A stretch of DNA of 64,000 nucleotides from JALHVH01 sp964585685 (GTDB taxonomy: Bacteria > Acidobacteriota > Aminicenantia > Aminicenantales > Saccharicenantaceae). Where the stretch lies: NCBI GenBank assembly GCA_964585685.1, contig CAZPEP010000026.1, forward strand, positions 124,001 to 188,000. The letters are read 5' to 3'. How positions within the stretch are numbered: the first letter of the stretch is position 1; every line of letters begins with the position of its first letter. The notes below the pieces were generated by a model. It searched no databases. It had not been told where the DNA came from and saw only the letters and a list, made by a program, of their open reading frames with translations. Made by a program: the position numbers and the translations under genes. Of this stretch, positions 7,612 through 16,637 are shown piece after piece.

Positions 7612-9732
7612 TTGACCGAGCTCAGGATCGATCGCCATCCCGTTCTCTCCATCCCCGAACGCCTAACGTTCGCGTTCGCCTGGAAAGGCGCCCCTGTCTC
7701 GGCTAGACAGGGTGAGACCATCGCCTCCGCCCTGTTCGCCAACGGGGTCAGGATCTTCGGCCATCACTCCAAAGACGGCGCCCCTCAGGGGATATTCTGC
7801 GCCAACGGCCAGTGCGCCCAATGCCTGGTCCTGGTCAACGGCCTTCCGGTGAAATCCTGCATGGAGCTCGTCCGGCCCGGCATCCTCGTCGAGCCCGTCG
7901 AAGGGCTTCCTCAACTGCCGCCGTCTCCGGCCGTCGGCGTCTCCCCCGCTGTCCGAGCGACCCGGGAGATCCGGATCCCGGTCCTTATCATCGGAGGAGG
8001 CCCCGCCGGGCTCTCGGCGGCGATCGAGTTAGGCCGGCTGGGCGTACGGACCCTGCTTATCGACGACAAACACCGGCTGGGCGGCAAGCTCGTCCTCCAG
8101 ACGCATCGGTTCTTTGGCTCCATGGAAGCCGTATACGCCGGGACACGCGGCATCGACATAGCGACCCGCCTCGAGGACCAGGTCCGCGCCTGCCCCTGCG
8201 TCGAAATATGGACCAGATCGACAGCATTGGCCGTCTTCAGCGACCGTAAAGTCGGTGTCCTCAAAGAGGGGCGCGAGTACGTCCTGTTGACTCCCGACGT
8301 CCTCCTCGCCGCCTCGGGGGCGCGGGAAAAGAACCTGGCCTTCCCGGGCAACACCCTTCCCGGCGTCTACGGAGCCGGAGCTTTTCAAACGCTCGTCAAC
8401 CGCGACCTCGTCCGCCCCGCGAAAAGACTGTTCATAGTCGGCGGCGGGAACGTCGGTCTTATCGCCGGCTATCACGCCCTCCAGGCGGGCATCTCCGTCG
8501 TCGGGCTCGTCGAAGCCATGCCCGAATGCGGCGGATACAAGGTCCACCGGGATAAGCTGGCCCGTTTCGGAGTCCCGATCCTGATTTCGCACACGATCGT
8601 CAGCGCCAACGGCTCCGAATCCGTATCGTCCGTGACCGTCGCTCGGGTTGACGATCACTTTCACCCCGTCCCGGGTACAGAACGGTCGTTCGCCTGCGAC
8701 ACGGTCCTCATCGCCGTCGGCCTCGATCCCGTCGACGAGTTCACCGCCAAGGCCCGGGAGTTCGGCCTCTCCGTCTTTGCCGCCGGCGATGCCGAGGAGA
8801 TCGCGGAGGCGTCAGCAGCCATCTTCTCGGGTAAGGTCCGCGGCTTGGAGGTGGCCGAGGCCCTCGGCCTCGACGTCGGGGAGATCTCCCGCGAGTGGTA
8901 CGACACGGCCGAGGTTCTGAAGTCCAAGCCGGGCGCGACCATCGAAGAGGACGTCCCAGAAGCGGGTGCCGGGGTCCGCCCCGTGCTCCATTGCGTCCAG
9001 GAGATCCCCTGCGATCCGTGCACGGCGGTCTGCCCGCGTGATCTCATATATATCGACCTTTCCGATATCCGGAAATTACCGTCTTTTTCGGATGGGGCGC
9101 CGGAGCGGGGCTGCACGGGCTGCGAGAAGTGCGTTATCGTGTGTCCCGGGCTCGCGATCACTCTCGTCGACGGACGCAAGGACCCCGAATTCCCAACAGT
9201 CACAATTCCCTACGAGTTCCTCAACGAGGGGGTCAAGGAGGGCGGCCGGGTCGTCGTTCAGGATACTCGGGGAGACCGGCTGGGCGAGGTCGAGGTCGTC
9301 GGTGTGAAGGCCCTCAAGGCCAATGACAGGACAGCCCTCGTCAAGGTGAGGGCGCCCCGGGAGTACGCCGCGAAGATCGCCGGCTTCCGCGTTCAGGCCG
9401 AAAAGGAGAGCGAGCCTCTGGGCCAATGGGTCGCAAGGACGGACGACGACATCGTCGTCTGTCGATGCGAGAGGGTCACCGCCGGGGAGATCCGGAAGCT
9501 CATCAGCGCGGGGGTTCGGGACATCAGCCAGATCAAAGCGATCACCCGGACCTCGATGGGCTCCTGCGGGGCCAAGACCTGCACGCCGCTTCTCCACCGC
9601 CTATTCCGGGAAGAAGGTGTACCCGAAAGCGAGATCGTCGACCAGCCGAAACGGCCGTTATTCATGGAGGTTCCGTTCGGCGTATTCGCCGGCCTTTCGG
9701 CCGAAGAGGAGGACGCTCGTGGCCACCGGTAG
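7612..9732 (+). CDS. Fe-S/FAD amino-acid (or amine) dehydrogenase, fused alpha-type subunit
   Basis: 706 residues in one chain. First a [2Fe-2S] plant-type domain (CANGQCAQC, residues about 60-90). Then a two-dinucleotide-fold oxidoreductase with GGGPAGLSAA (about 125) and VGGGNVGLIAG (about 280). Then two [4Fe-4S] motifs (CDPCTAVCP and GCTGCEKCVIVCP, about 465-520). Last a BFD-like [2Fe-2S] region (CRCERVTAGEI then GSCGAKTC). This is the alpha-subunit pattern of sarcosine oxidase, dye-linked proline dehydrogenase, hydroxyproline dehydrogenase and opine oxidase complexes, with parts that are often separate subunits fused. The TTG start is supported by AGGA 7 nt upstream; the beta-type subunit overlaps its 3' end by 14 nt. 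Substrate unknown; proline, hydroxyproline or sarcosine are the main candidates. Confidence 0.85.
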   Translation: MTELRIDRHPVLSIPERLTFAFAWKGAPVSARQGETIASALFANGVRIFGHHSKDGAPQGIFCANGQCAQCLVLVNGLPVKSCMELVRPGILVEPVEGLPQLPPSPAVGVSPAVRATREIRIPVLIIGGGPAGLSAAIELGRLGVRTLLIDDKHRLGGKLVLQTHRFFGSMEAVYAGTRGIDIATRLEDQVRACPCVEIWTRSTALAVFSDRKVGVLKEGREYVLLTPDVLLAASGAREKNLAFPGNTLPGVYGAGAFQTLVNRDLVRPAKRLFIVGGGNVGLIAGYHALQAGISVVGLVEAMPECGGYKVHRDKLARFGVPILISHTIVSANGSESVSSVTVARVDDHFHPVPGTERSFACDTVLIAVGLDPVDEFTAKAREFGLSVFAAGDAEEIAEASAAIFSGKVRGLEVAEALGLDVGEISREWYDTAEVLKSKPGATIEEDVPEAGAGVRPVLHCVQEIPCDPCTAVCPRDLIYIDLSDIRKLPSFSDGAPERGCTGCEKCVIVCPGLAITLVDGRKDPEFPTVTIPYEFLNEGVKEGGRVVVQDTRGDRLGEVEVVGVKALKANDRTALVKVRAPREYAAKIAGFRVQAEKESEPLGQWVARTDDDIVVCRCERVTAGEIRKLISAGVRDISQIKAITRTSMGSCGAKTCTPLLHRLFREEGVPESEIVDQPKRPLFMEVPFGVFAGLSAEEEDARGHR

Positions 9733-10879
9733 GTCCTTCGACGCGATCGTCATCGGCTCGGGAAGCATCGGGACGCCGACGGCGTACTCCCTCGCGGAGG
9801 CGGGGATCCGGACGCTGGTCATCGAACGGTTTCCCAGCCCTGGCCAGGGGTCCAACAAGGCCGCCATCGGCGGCCTAAGGGCGACCCATTCCGATCCGGC
9901 CAAAATCCGCCTCTGTCTACGAAGTCTGAACATTTTTGCGAACTGGAAGGAACGCCTCGACGACGACCTGGAGTGGCACAAGGGCGGATACAGCTACGTG
10001 GCCTACCGGCCCGAGGAAGAGAAAACGCTGAAGGACCTCCTCGTCGTCCAGAAGTCCTACGGCCTGAACATCTCCTGGCTCGACCAGAAAGGGATCCAGG
10101 AGGCTATTCCCGGCATCAACCCCGACGGGCTCATTGGCGGAACGCTGTCACCCGACGACGGCAACGCCTCTCCCCTGCTGGCCGTCCAGGCCTTCCATTC
10201 CCATGCCCGGCGCCTGGGGGCCGAGTTCAGGTTCGGCGAGAGGGTCATAGGCCTCGTCATCGAGGGCGGCCGAGTCCGCGGCGTACGTACTGACAATGGG
10301 GAATACGGTGCGGAGGTCGTCATCAATGCCGCCGGCGCCTGGGCCGCTGACGTCGCCAAGTTCGCCGGGATCGACGTTCCCGTGCGGCCGGACCAGCACG
10401 AAGGCGCCGTCACGGAGGCGGTCGCCCGGTTCCTGGAACCCATGGTCGTCGACATCATGCCGGCCGCCGGGTCGGCGAATTATTATTTTTACCAGCACGC
10501 GACCGGGCAGGTGGTCTTTTGCATTACTCCGTACCCGAACCTTTGGGGATTTGACACCCGCGAGACGAGCGCGTTCCTCCCGATGGTCGCCCGCCGCATG
10601 GTGGACTTGATCCCCCGACTCAAGAATCTGCGAGTCCGCCGGACGTGGCGCGGCCTCTATCCCATGACGCCCGACGCCTTCCCCATAATCGGGTGGACGA
10701 AGGAGGTCGAGGGATACCTCCTGGCCGTGGGGATGTGCGGACAGGGCTTCATGCTCGGCCCCGGCGTCGGGGAACTCCTCGTGCGGATGGTCCGGAGGAC
10801 CGTCACGAAGCAGGACGAAGAGGTCCTGGCGTACGTCTCGCCCTACCGGGAATTCAAGGGGCTGGAAAAGCTTCAGTGA
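9719..10879 (+). CDS. FAD-dependent DAO-family oxidoreductase, beta-type subunit
   Basis: 386 residues. The N-terminus carries a Rossmann FAD-binding motif (IVIGSGSIGTPTAYSLAEAG), followed by features of the D-amino-acid-oxidase/sarcosine-oxidase-beta family (GLRATHSDPAKIRL, INAAGAWAADVA, and a C-terminal GLYPMTPDAFPIIG and GMCGQGFMLGPG). It should be the substrate-oxidising flavoprotein that passes electrons to the Fe-S/FAD partner encoded just upstream. The start is the GTG at 9719, inside the end of the preceding gene, with GAGGAGGA upstream; the 14-nt overlap implies translational coupling. A longer frame upstream is only read-through of the neighbour. No hydrophobic segment is seen, so the complex is probably cytoplasmic or membrane-associated through a partner. 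Confidence 0.87.
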   Translation: MATGRSFDAIVIGSGSIGTPTAYSLAEAGIRTLVIERFPSPGQGSNKAAIGGLRATHSDPAKIRLCLRSLNIFANWKERLDDDLEWHKGGYSYVAYRPEEEKTLKDLLVVQKSYGLNISWLDQKGIQEAIPGINPDGLIGGTLSPDDGNASPLLAVQAFHSHARRLGAEFRFGERVIGLVIEGGRVRGVRTDNGEYGAEVVINAAGAWAADVAKFAGIDVPVRPDQHEGAVTEAVARFLEPMVVDIMPAAGSANYYFYQHATGQVVFCITPYPNLWGFDTRETSAFLPMVARRMVDLIPRLKNLRVRRTWRGLYPMTPDAFPIIGWTKEVEGYLLAVGMCGQGFMLGPGVGELLVRMVRRTVTKQDEEVLAYVSPYREFKGLEKLQ

Positions 10880-10898
10880 GCGCCGCGCCCGGCCCGGC

Positions 10899-11657
10899 TC
10901 ACCTCAGGATCAGTTTCCGGCCGTCGAACGGGACGATGGTCATCGGAATGTCGTAGACCTCCACGAGCAGGGCCTCGCTCAGCACGCGATCGGGCGGCCC
11001 CGACGCCGCCACCCTCCCTTTTTTGAGGAAGACCATCTCGTCCGAGTACTTCACGGCCATCTCCAGGTTATGTAGGGTGACGATGACCGTCTTTCCTTTC
11101 TCGGCGGCCAGTTTACGGCACAGCTCCATAACCTCGACCTCGTGCTTGGGGTCGAGGAACGTCGTCGGCTCGTCGAGAAGGAGCACCTCGGGGCTCTGGG
11201 CCAGCGTCCGGGCGACGAGGGCGAGCCTCCGCTCGCCGCTGCTCAATTGCGAGAATTCCCGGTCCTCGAAACCGGCCAGGCCGACGAAGCGTATGGCCTC
11301 CTCGGCCAGACTTCGGTCCTCGCGCGATGGGACTGAGAAGGTCGGGATGAACGCGGCCCTTCCCATGAGGACAAAATCCAGGACGCCGTAATTCAACGCT
11401 GGGGCGAGCTCCTGAGGGACATAGCTGATGAGCCGGGCGCGTTCTGAGCTCTTCAATTCGGCCAGGTCCCGGCCGCCGACGGACACGGACCCCTTAGACA
11501 CGGGGAGGACGCCGCCCAGACATTTGAGGAGGGTCGACTTCCCGGCCCCGTTCCTTCCGACGATCGAGGCGACTTTGCGGCTTTCGAAACGAAGGCCGTC
11601 GACGGAGAGTCGGAATTCCCCATAGCCGAAGGAGAGCGACCGGACTTCGACGCTCAC
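10899..11657 (-). CDS. ABC transporter ATP-binding protein, FecE/BtuD type
   Basis: 252 residues. The Walker A motif is GRNGAGKST (about residues 35-43), the signature is LSSGERR, Walker B is VLLLDEPTTFLD, and the H-loop is VTLHN. This is the energising subunit of an iron-siderophore, heme or cobalamin importer. It is the third gene of a binding-protein / permease / ATPase operon. The GTG at 11657 overlaps the permease stop in a GTGA, so the two are coupled; another GTG two codons upstream is possible. The second glycine of the LSGGQ signature is kept as SSGE, common in this subfamily. The ligand cannot be told from sequence. Confidence 0.9.
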   Translation of the reverse strand: MSVEVRSLSFGYGEFRLSVDGLRFESRKVASIVGRNGAGKSTLLKCLGGVLPVSKGSVSVGGRDLAELKSSERARLISYVPQELAPALNYGVLDFVLMGRAAFIPTFSVPSREDRSLAEEAIRFVGLAGFEDREFSQLSSGERRLALVARTLAQSPEVLLLDEPTTFLDPKHEVEVMELCRKLAAEKGKTVIVTLHNLEMAVKYSDEMVFLKKGRVAASGPPDRVLSEALLVEVYDIPMTIVPFDGRKLILR

Positions 11658-12664
11658 AGCCACACCTTCCGCGACTTCCCCAAAAGAAAGATGAAGAACG
11701 GGATTCCGATGAGGCTCGTCAGGATGCCGATGGGTATCTCGAAGGAAGCGGCGACGCGGGTGATGTCGTCGGCGACGATCAGGACCGAGGCCCCGAGGGC
11801 CGCCGACAGGGGTAAGACCTTCCGGTTGTCCGCCCCTACCATCATCCGGACGAGGTGGGGAACGATAAGGCCGATCCAGCCGATGACCCCGGCCACTGCC
11901 GTGACCGCCGCCGTGCTCAGGGAGGTCAGGACGATGACCAGGAGCTTCTCCCTCCGGACGTTGACGCCGAGGGCCGCGGCCTCCTCTTCGCTCAGCGAAA
12001 GAACGTTGAGGCGCCACCGCATCAGGACAAGGGCGGCCGTGCCGAGGGCCATGATGGGGAGGGAGACGGCCAGATCGCCCCAGGTCGCCAAGGACAGGCT
12101 GCCCATGAGCCAGAAGAACAGGGATTGGAGGGCGTACGGGTTGGCAAAGAACTCGACGAGGGACAGGAGCGCCTGGAAGAACGCCGAGACGATAACCCCG
12201 GTCAGGAGAAGGGAGACCGTGTGAGAGCCGGACCGGCCCGACACGAGGAGGACTGCGAGGACGGCCCCCAGGGCGAAGAGGAATGCCGCGATCTGGGGGG
12301 GAAACCCTTTGCCCAGGAAGACCAGGGACAGGGCTGCGCCGAAAGCGGCTCCGAACGAAATGCCCAGGATGTACTCGTTGACCAGCGGGTTCTTGAAGAG
12401 CGCCTGGAGAGATGCCCCGGAGACCGAGAGGGCTGCGCCGGCTAGGAGGGCCAGCAATAGACGGGGAAGGCGGATCCGGAGGAGGATGTCCCTGTACTCC
12501 GGCGGGACCCCGGGAAAGGACGCGGGCGAGACGGTCCGGACGAGGGTCTTGCCCAGGTCCACGGGCGGGATATGATAACGCCCTATGGACAAAGAGGCAA
12601 GCGTCAGCAGGAGCGGCGACAGGAAGAAAAGGATGACGAGGATCTTGCCCTTCTTACCTCTCAT
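11654..12664 (-). CDS. FecCD/BtuC-family permease of a metal-chelate importer
   Basis: 336 residues with about ten hydrophobic segments, normal for the family. It includes GAALSVSGASLQALFKNPLVNEYILG, shortened here to its key residues (GASLQ, KNPL), and GWIGLIVPHLVRM near the C-terminus, the cytoplasmic loop that contacts the ATPase. As a homodimer it forms the inner-membrane channel for iron-siderophore, heme or cobalamin. The ATG at 12664 overlaps the end of the binding-protein gene by 11 nt and follows a GGGGGA stretch. Its stop overlaps the ATPase start. Confidence 0.92.
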   Translation of the reverse strand: MRGKKGKILVILFFLSPLLLTLASLSIGRYHIPPVDLGKTLVRTVSPASFPGVPPEYRDILLRIRLPRLLLALLAGAALSVSGASLQALFKNPLVNEYILGISFGAAFGAALSLVFLGKGFPPQIAAFLFALGAVLAVLLVSGRSGSHTVSLLLTGVIVSAFFQALLSLVEFFANPYALQSLFFWLMGSLSLATWGDLAVSLPIMALGTAALVLMRWRLNVLSLSEEEAAALGVNVRREKLLVIVLTSLSTAAVTAVAGVIGWIGLIVPHLVRMMVGADNRKVLPLSAALGASVLIVADDITRVAASFEIPIGILTSLIGIPFFIFLLGKSRKVWL

Positions 12665-13730
12665 CCCATCCCCCGCATTCGAGCACCCGGCACAGTGATG
12701 AGTAGGCCCCTTCGACGCCGTAATATTTCTTGAAGATCGCGTTCGCCTCCTGTTCCAGGTCAACGGGTCCCGTCGCTTCGGGATGGAACAGGCGTGTCAG
12801 ATAAAGGGTTTCCACCAGGACCAGGGCGGGATCCCACCAGTACCAGAAACCGAAGGTGTAGAAGACCCTGCCGTTCCTCACCGCCGGCAGGGAGCCGAAC
12901 CGCTTGTCCCGGAGGATCCCTTCGGTCGTGACGATCCTTTCCCGTGGGGGATAGTTCCCCTGGACCAGGATGACGTCGGGCCGCCACGCCAGGATCTGTT
13001 CGGCCTGAGCCACCGTCGCGATGGTCCCGAGATTGGCCGGAAGCATTCCCCGGGCACAGTTGACGCCGCCGGCGGCATCGACAGGCTCGTAGGCGACCGG
13101 CGTACGCGTCAGCATCCCCCAGAAGGAAAGATAGACCCTGGGCCGTTCCCCCGCGGGAACGGAGGCGACGGCTCCGCGAACGGAGGCCACCCGGGCCCGG
13201 AAATCGGCGGCGAGCTCGGCGGCCCGCGCCTCGCGTCCCAAGATCCCGCCGACGAGGAGGATCTCCTCGACAAGCTTATCGAAGGTGCCCATAGAGGCAA
13301 GGGCTACGACGGGCCTCTTCAACTTTCCTTGGAGCGCGTCGACCATCTGGAGCTCCGTGGGTGAGACGAATATGACGTCCGGGTCCAGTCGCAAGACCAT
13401 CTCGAAGTTCATGTCCTCGGGAGTGTTCGACACGACCGGCAGGTCCCGGGCGCCGGGAAAGATAATGGGAAAGAGATGGTCGTGCTTGAGAATGAAATAG
13501 TCCGCGCCGATAAGCCTCTCCCCTGCCCCCAGGGCGGCCACGATGCGGGTGATCTCGGGCTGCAGAGAAAGGACCTTCTCCACCAGCCCCGGCAGGACCA
13601 CGCGCCGGCCCAGGCTGTCGGTGATCATGCGCGTCCCCGGACCAAAGGATCGGGAAAACAATTGAGAAACGCCGACGAAGACGAAAACAAAGGAAAGGAG
13701 GGGGCCTCGGGCCCCGATCTTCGGGAACAT
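12654..13730 (-). CDS. Periplasmic binding protein of the metal-chelate importer (BtuF/FepB-like)
   Basis: 358 residues with an N-terminal hydrophobic export segment (LLSFVFVFVGVSQLF). Class III (helical backbone) binding-protein features follow: ITRIVAALGAGERLIGADYF, then FEMVLRLDPDVIFVS, then ILAWRPDVILVQG. It captures the substrate and delivers it to the permease encoded downstream. The start was set to 13730 because the TATAAT of the promoter overlaps the upstream ATG (13739) and lies exactly 7 nt before this one, implying a leaderless message. No TonB receptor or riboswitch is seen nearby; only about 60 nt separate this gene from the next gene upstream. Confidence 0.88.
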   Translation of the reverse strand: MFPKIGARGPLLSFVFVFVGVSQLFSRSFGPGTRMITDSLGRRVVLPGLVEKVLSLQPEITRIVAALGAGERLIGADYFILKHDHLFPIIFPGARDLPVVSNTPEDMNFEMVLRLDPDVIFVSPTELQMVDALQGKLKRPVVALASMGTFDKLVEEILLVGGILGREARAAELAADFRARVASVRGAVASVPAGERPRVYLSFWGMLTRTPVAYEPVDAAGGVNCARGMLPANLGTIATVAQAEQILAWRPDVILVQGNYPPRERIVTTEGILRDKRFGSLPAVRNGRVFYTFGFWYWWDPALVLVETLYLTRLFHPEATGPVDLEQEANAIFKKYYGVEGAYSSLCRVLECGGWDER

Positions 13731-13737
13731 CCCGTTC

Positions 13738-13762
13738 ATTATATCCGTTTTCCCGAAAACGG
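13738..13762 (-). promoter_or_regulatory. Promoter with embedded 18-bp palindrome upstream of the metal-chelate importer
   Basis: TATAAT (13738-13743) ends 7 nt before the ATG at 13730. Directly upstream, inside the -10/-35 spacer, lies CCGTTTTCGGGAAAACGG (13745-13762 on the minus strand), with two perfect 8-bp arms around a 2-nt centre. A repressor bound here would block RNA polymerase. In an uptake operon for a metal chelate, a metal-responsive regulator is the natural guess; the sequence does not look like a classical Fur box. Confidence 0.6.
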
Positions 13763-13800
13763 GATACCCGGAGCGCCGGTTTGAAGCCTATCCTCGAGCT

Positions 13801-14472
13801 CTATGCCTTGATGTTTCGGCTTTGTTCAGAAAAGACGATCTTCCCGAAGAATTCCGGCCTGTGGAAATCCGGAGCCTCCGTGCCCGGCGGCGACCAGGCC
13901 CCATAATGCGGGACCTCCGTCTCGTCCCCGCACTTGTAGAAATTGGCCTTCCCGATGACCCCGGGGCGGAGGACCTCGCCGTAATACTTACGGAACAGCA
14001 TCTGCGGGACACGGTAGCGGACGGTCCAGGAATCGCCCCCGATCGGCCCGTCCCATGCGCCCCGGACCGAGCCCTGGATGCGGAACCCGGCCATGTCGTC
14101 GGGAGGGACCCGCTTGCGGTCGTGCCTCCCCGGCCCGAACCCGACGAGCATCGCCCCGGCGGCGTTGGTCTCGAAGTTGAAGTAGCCCAGCCCTTTGTCG
14201 GGGAATGGGTCGATGAACATCTCGACACAGCTGTCCTTATAGACCGGGGACTGGAAGTCAAGGTTGCGGACGCGGGCCCTCTTCTCGAACGCTTCAAAAC
14301 GGACATAGAGATAATGGTCGGTATAGCCGATACGCGCCTCGACCTTCGGTTCGTATCTGTTGCCCAGCCAGAGGTATTGGCCGACCGTCAGGGCTGGAAG
14401 GGCGTCCCAGCGGACGGAGTCATCGGATGGGTCGAGATCCGTCGCGACGCGGAAAACCTCGTACTCAGGCAT
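13801..14472 (-). CDS. CBM9-like domain protein
   Basis: 223 residues without a signal peptide. The sequence (KVEARIGYTDHYLYVRFEAFE, shortened: IGYTD, YLYVRFEA; then DSCVEMFIDPFPDKGLGYFNFETN, shortened: CVEMFIDP, YFNFETN) matches the carbohydrate-binding family 9-like fold seen in DOMON/CBM9-related proteins. No catalytic domain is attached. It follows the GH20 hexosaminidase gene by 12 nt with a GAGGG site, so it probably belongs to that operon and may bind the same glycan or its products. Lack of an export signal next to an exported glycosidase is odd. Binding function is inferred from the fold only. Confidence 0.7.
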   Translation of the reverse strand: MPEYEVFRVATDLDPSDDSVRWDALPALTVGQYLWLGNRYEPKVEARIGYTDHYLYVRFEAFEKRARVRNLDFQSPVYKDSCVEMFIDPFPDKGLGYFNFETNAAGAMLVGFGPGRHDRKRVPPDDMAGFRIQGSVRGAWDGPIGGDSWTVRYRVPQMLFRKYYGEVLRPGVIGKANFYKCGDETEVPHYGAWSPPGTEAPDFHRPEFFGKIVFSEQSRNIKA

Positions 14473-14484
14473 CTGGAAGCCCTC

Positions 14485-16545
14485 TTACATCCTGACGGCG
14501 GCTTTTACCAGCAACTCAACGGCCGACAGGATGGCCAGCTCGGCGTGAGCTTTCGGTTTTTTCGCTTCGGCCAGCGCCAGGAGGACCTTGTCCGCCCAGG
14601 GCCGGTCGGTGGTCCCACCGGCGAAGACGAGCTCCAGAGCCTTGAGCCCGGTTCCGGCGGCCAGCGTCAGCGCGTCGGAGAGGGGCCCGATCTCGGCCAA
14701 GGCCGGGGCCCCCTGGATCACTGGATAGAGCTCTTTGGAGTTGTCACGCCAACGGACGAGCGAGGCCTTGATCTCATCCGCCAAGGCCTTGTCCTTTGTC
14801 AGGAGGAATTGGCTGACGGAGGCGCCGAATTTTCTGGCGGCCATGGATTCGGGCGGACAGGCATCCACGAAACGGGTGTATGGGGAAAGGAAAGTATACG
14901 TCGCCTGTTCGTGCCGCGCGTAGCGCTTGAGCGGCTCTGTCACGTCCGCAAGGGTCTTGAGGGCCGACGTGCATTCCTTCCCGGACAGCCGGCGGAGCAT
15001 CATGGTCTGATAGCTGATATGCCTCAAGCCGTGCTCCTCGAGCTGGAGGCTGACGAGGTTCATGCGGCGGTACATGTCCTCGACGTCCTTGACCGACTGC
15101 GGCGACCATAACCTCTCGGCAATGGCCGCGGTCCGCGGCCAGATGCGCGAATCCACCGTCTCCGGGGTGACGAGCTCCGCCCACATTGTCGCTTCCCCGC
15201 CCAGGATGAGCTTCTTCTCTTCGCCCGTCAGGGGGCTGTTTTCGGGGATAGGGTCGTTCTCGTAATGCTCCCAGGCCGGCTGGCAGAGATCGATGTAGTA
15301 GCCGTTCGAGAGCAGGCCCTGATAGCCCATCCTGGCGGACTCGACGAGCGATTCCTGGCCGCGCCAGGACTGGATGACGATGTTCTTGGGCAGGCCCGGC
15401 TGGAAGACCTCGTCCCAGCCGACCATTTTCTTGCCGTACCGGGTCAGGATCTTCAGGATACTCTTGTTGAAGGCGGCCTGCAGGGCCTGGTTATCCGGGA
15501 TGCTGTTCCTCTTCATGAAGGCCTGGATCTTCGGATTGGCCCTCCACTCCCCGCCCTCAACCTCGTCCCCGCCGATGTGGAGGTATGGGTCCGGGAACAG
15601 GGCCGCCATCTCCTTCAGGAACCCATCGAAGAACCTGTAGGTTTTTTCCTCCGTCGGGTCGAAGGCCGGAGTGAAGATCCCGAACTTCCTCTCGATGTTA
15701 TAGGGGCCGATCCCGCTCGCGTATTCAGGGTAGGCCGCGAACCAGCTCGTCGAATGCCCGGGGATGTCGAACTCGGGCATCACCCGGATCCCCCGCTCGG
15801 CGGCGTAGGCGATGACGTCCCTGATCTGGTCTTGGGTGTAATAAAGGCCGTCCGAACCGAGCCGGTGAAGCTTCGGAAAGGTCTTACATTCAACCCGGAA
15901 ACCTTGGTCCTCGGTCAGGTGCCAGTGGAGAACGTTAAGCTTGACGGCCGCCATGCCATCGAGCGTTCTTTTGACCATGTTCACCGGCATGAAATGCCGG
16001 CCGGCGTCGATCATAAGCCCCCGCCACGTGAATCGGGGGGCATCTTGGACCTCGACGCATGGGAAGTAATGTCCCTCGCCGTCGGAAGACAGGAGCTGGA
16101 GAAGCGTTTCGAGCCCCCTCAGGACGCCGAAGTCGGTCTTCGCCGTAAGCGAAATGCGTCCCGGACCGACCGTGAGCCTGTAGGACTCATCTTCGTTCGG
16201 CTCGAGCTTTCCCGCTCGTTCGCAGGCGTAGGACAGGGAAACCGCGTCCCCGGGAGCCTGACTCAGGAGGAAATCTTGTTTTAAGAAGAGCCCCGTGCGG
16301 CCCGAAAGCCTGAACATGAATCGTGCGGCCGCGTTCCTTGCCCGGACGCCCGTCTCGCCTTCGCCGGCCACATAAAAAGAGTCCGTGACCCGGAACTTGC
16401 CGTCGATGGCGGCGATCTTCGCCGGAGCAGGCATGAGATCGCGGGTCCTGTCAGCGGCCGGAATCGCGGCGGCCGATCCCAGGATAAGCGCTCCCGCCAC
16501 GATCCAGGTGGCCCTCGGCCATATCGTTCTCTTCGGGGTCTTCAT
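14485..16545 (-). CDS. Secreted beta-N-acetylhexosaminidase, GH20
   Basis: 686 residues. It removes terminal GlcNAc or GalNAc from glycans by substrate-assisted catalysis. A signal peptide (WIVAGALILGSAAAIPA) is followed by a GH20b N-domain and the catalytic barrel beginning near FTWRGLMIDAGRHFMP. The catalytic pair is in HIGGDEVEGG (Asp-Glu near residues 326-327). VLHWHLTEDQGFRVE and VMPEFDIPGHSTSW are typical family motifs. A C-terminal helical extension of about 170 residues follows. The ATG at 16545 has AAGGAGG 6 nt upstream; earlier in-frame ATGs lack both ribosome site and signal peptide. A TATAAC -10-like box is seen near 16590. It lies just upstream of the CBM9-like gene. Confidence 0.92.
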   Translation of the reverse strand: MKTPKRTIWPRATWIVAGALILGSAAAIPAADRTRDLMPAPAKIAAIDGKFRVTDSFYVAGEGETGVRARNAAARFMFRLSGRTGLFLKQDFLLSQAPGDAVSLSYACERAGKLEPNEDESYRLTVGPGRISLTAKTDFGVLRGLETLLQLLSSDGEGHYFPCVEVQDAPRFTWRGLMIDAGRHFMPVNMVKRTLDGMAAVKLNVLHWHLTEDQGFRVECKTFPKLHRLGSDGLYYTQDQIRDVIAYAAERGIRVMPEFDIPGHSTSWFAAYPEYASGIGPYNIERKFGIFTPAFDPTEEKTYRFFDGFLKEMAALFPDPYLHIGGDEVEGGEWRANPKIQAFMKRNSIPDNQALQAAFNKSILKILTRYGKKMVGWDEVFQPGLPKNIVIQSWRGQESLVESARMGYQGLLSNGYYIDLCQPAWEHYENDPIPENSPLTGEEKKLILGGEATMWAELVTPETVDSRIWPRTAAIAERLWSPQSVKDVEDMYRRMNLVSLQLEEHGLRHISYQTMMLRRLSGKECTSALKTLADVTEPLKRYARHEQATYTFLSPYTRFVDACPPESMAARKFGASVSQFLLTKDKALADEIKASLVRWRDNSKELYPVIQGAPALAEIGPLSDALTLAAGTGLKALELVFAGGTTDRPWADKVLLALAEAKKPKAHAELAILSAVELLVKAAVRM

Positions 16546-16637
16546 GCCCTTCCTCCTTAACATTTTCGGGCCTCGAAAGAAACCTCCGTTATAGCACAGG
16601 AGGGGGCAAAGAAAAACGGTCCCTGAAGGACTCCGGT

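Noticed and set aside
12665..13800. A cobalamin riboswitch upstream of the BtuCDF-like operon
   Set aside because: Only about 60 nt separate the binding-protein gene from its neighbour, and the message appears leaderless, so there is no room.
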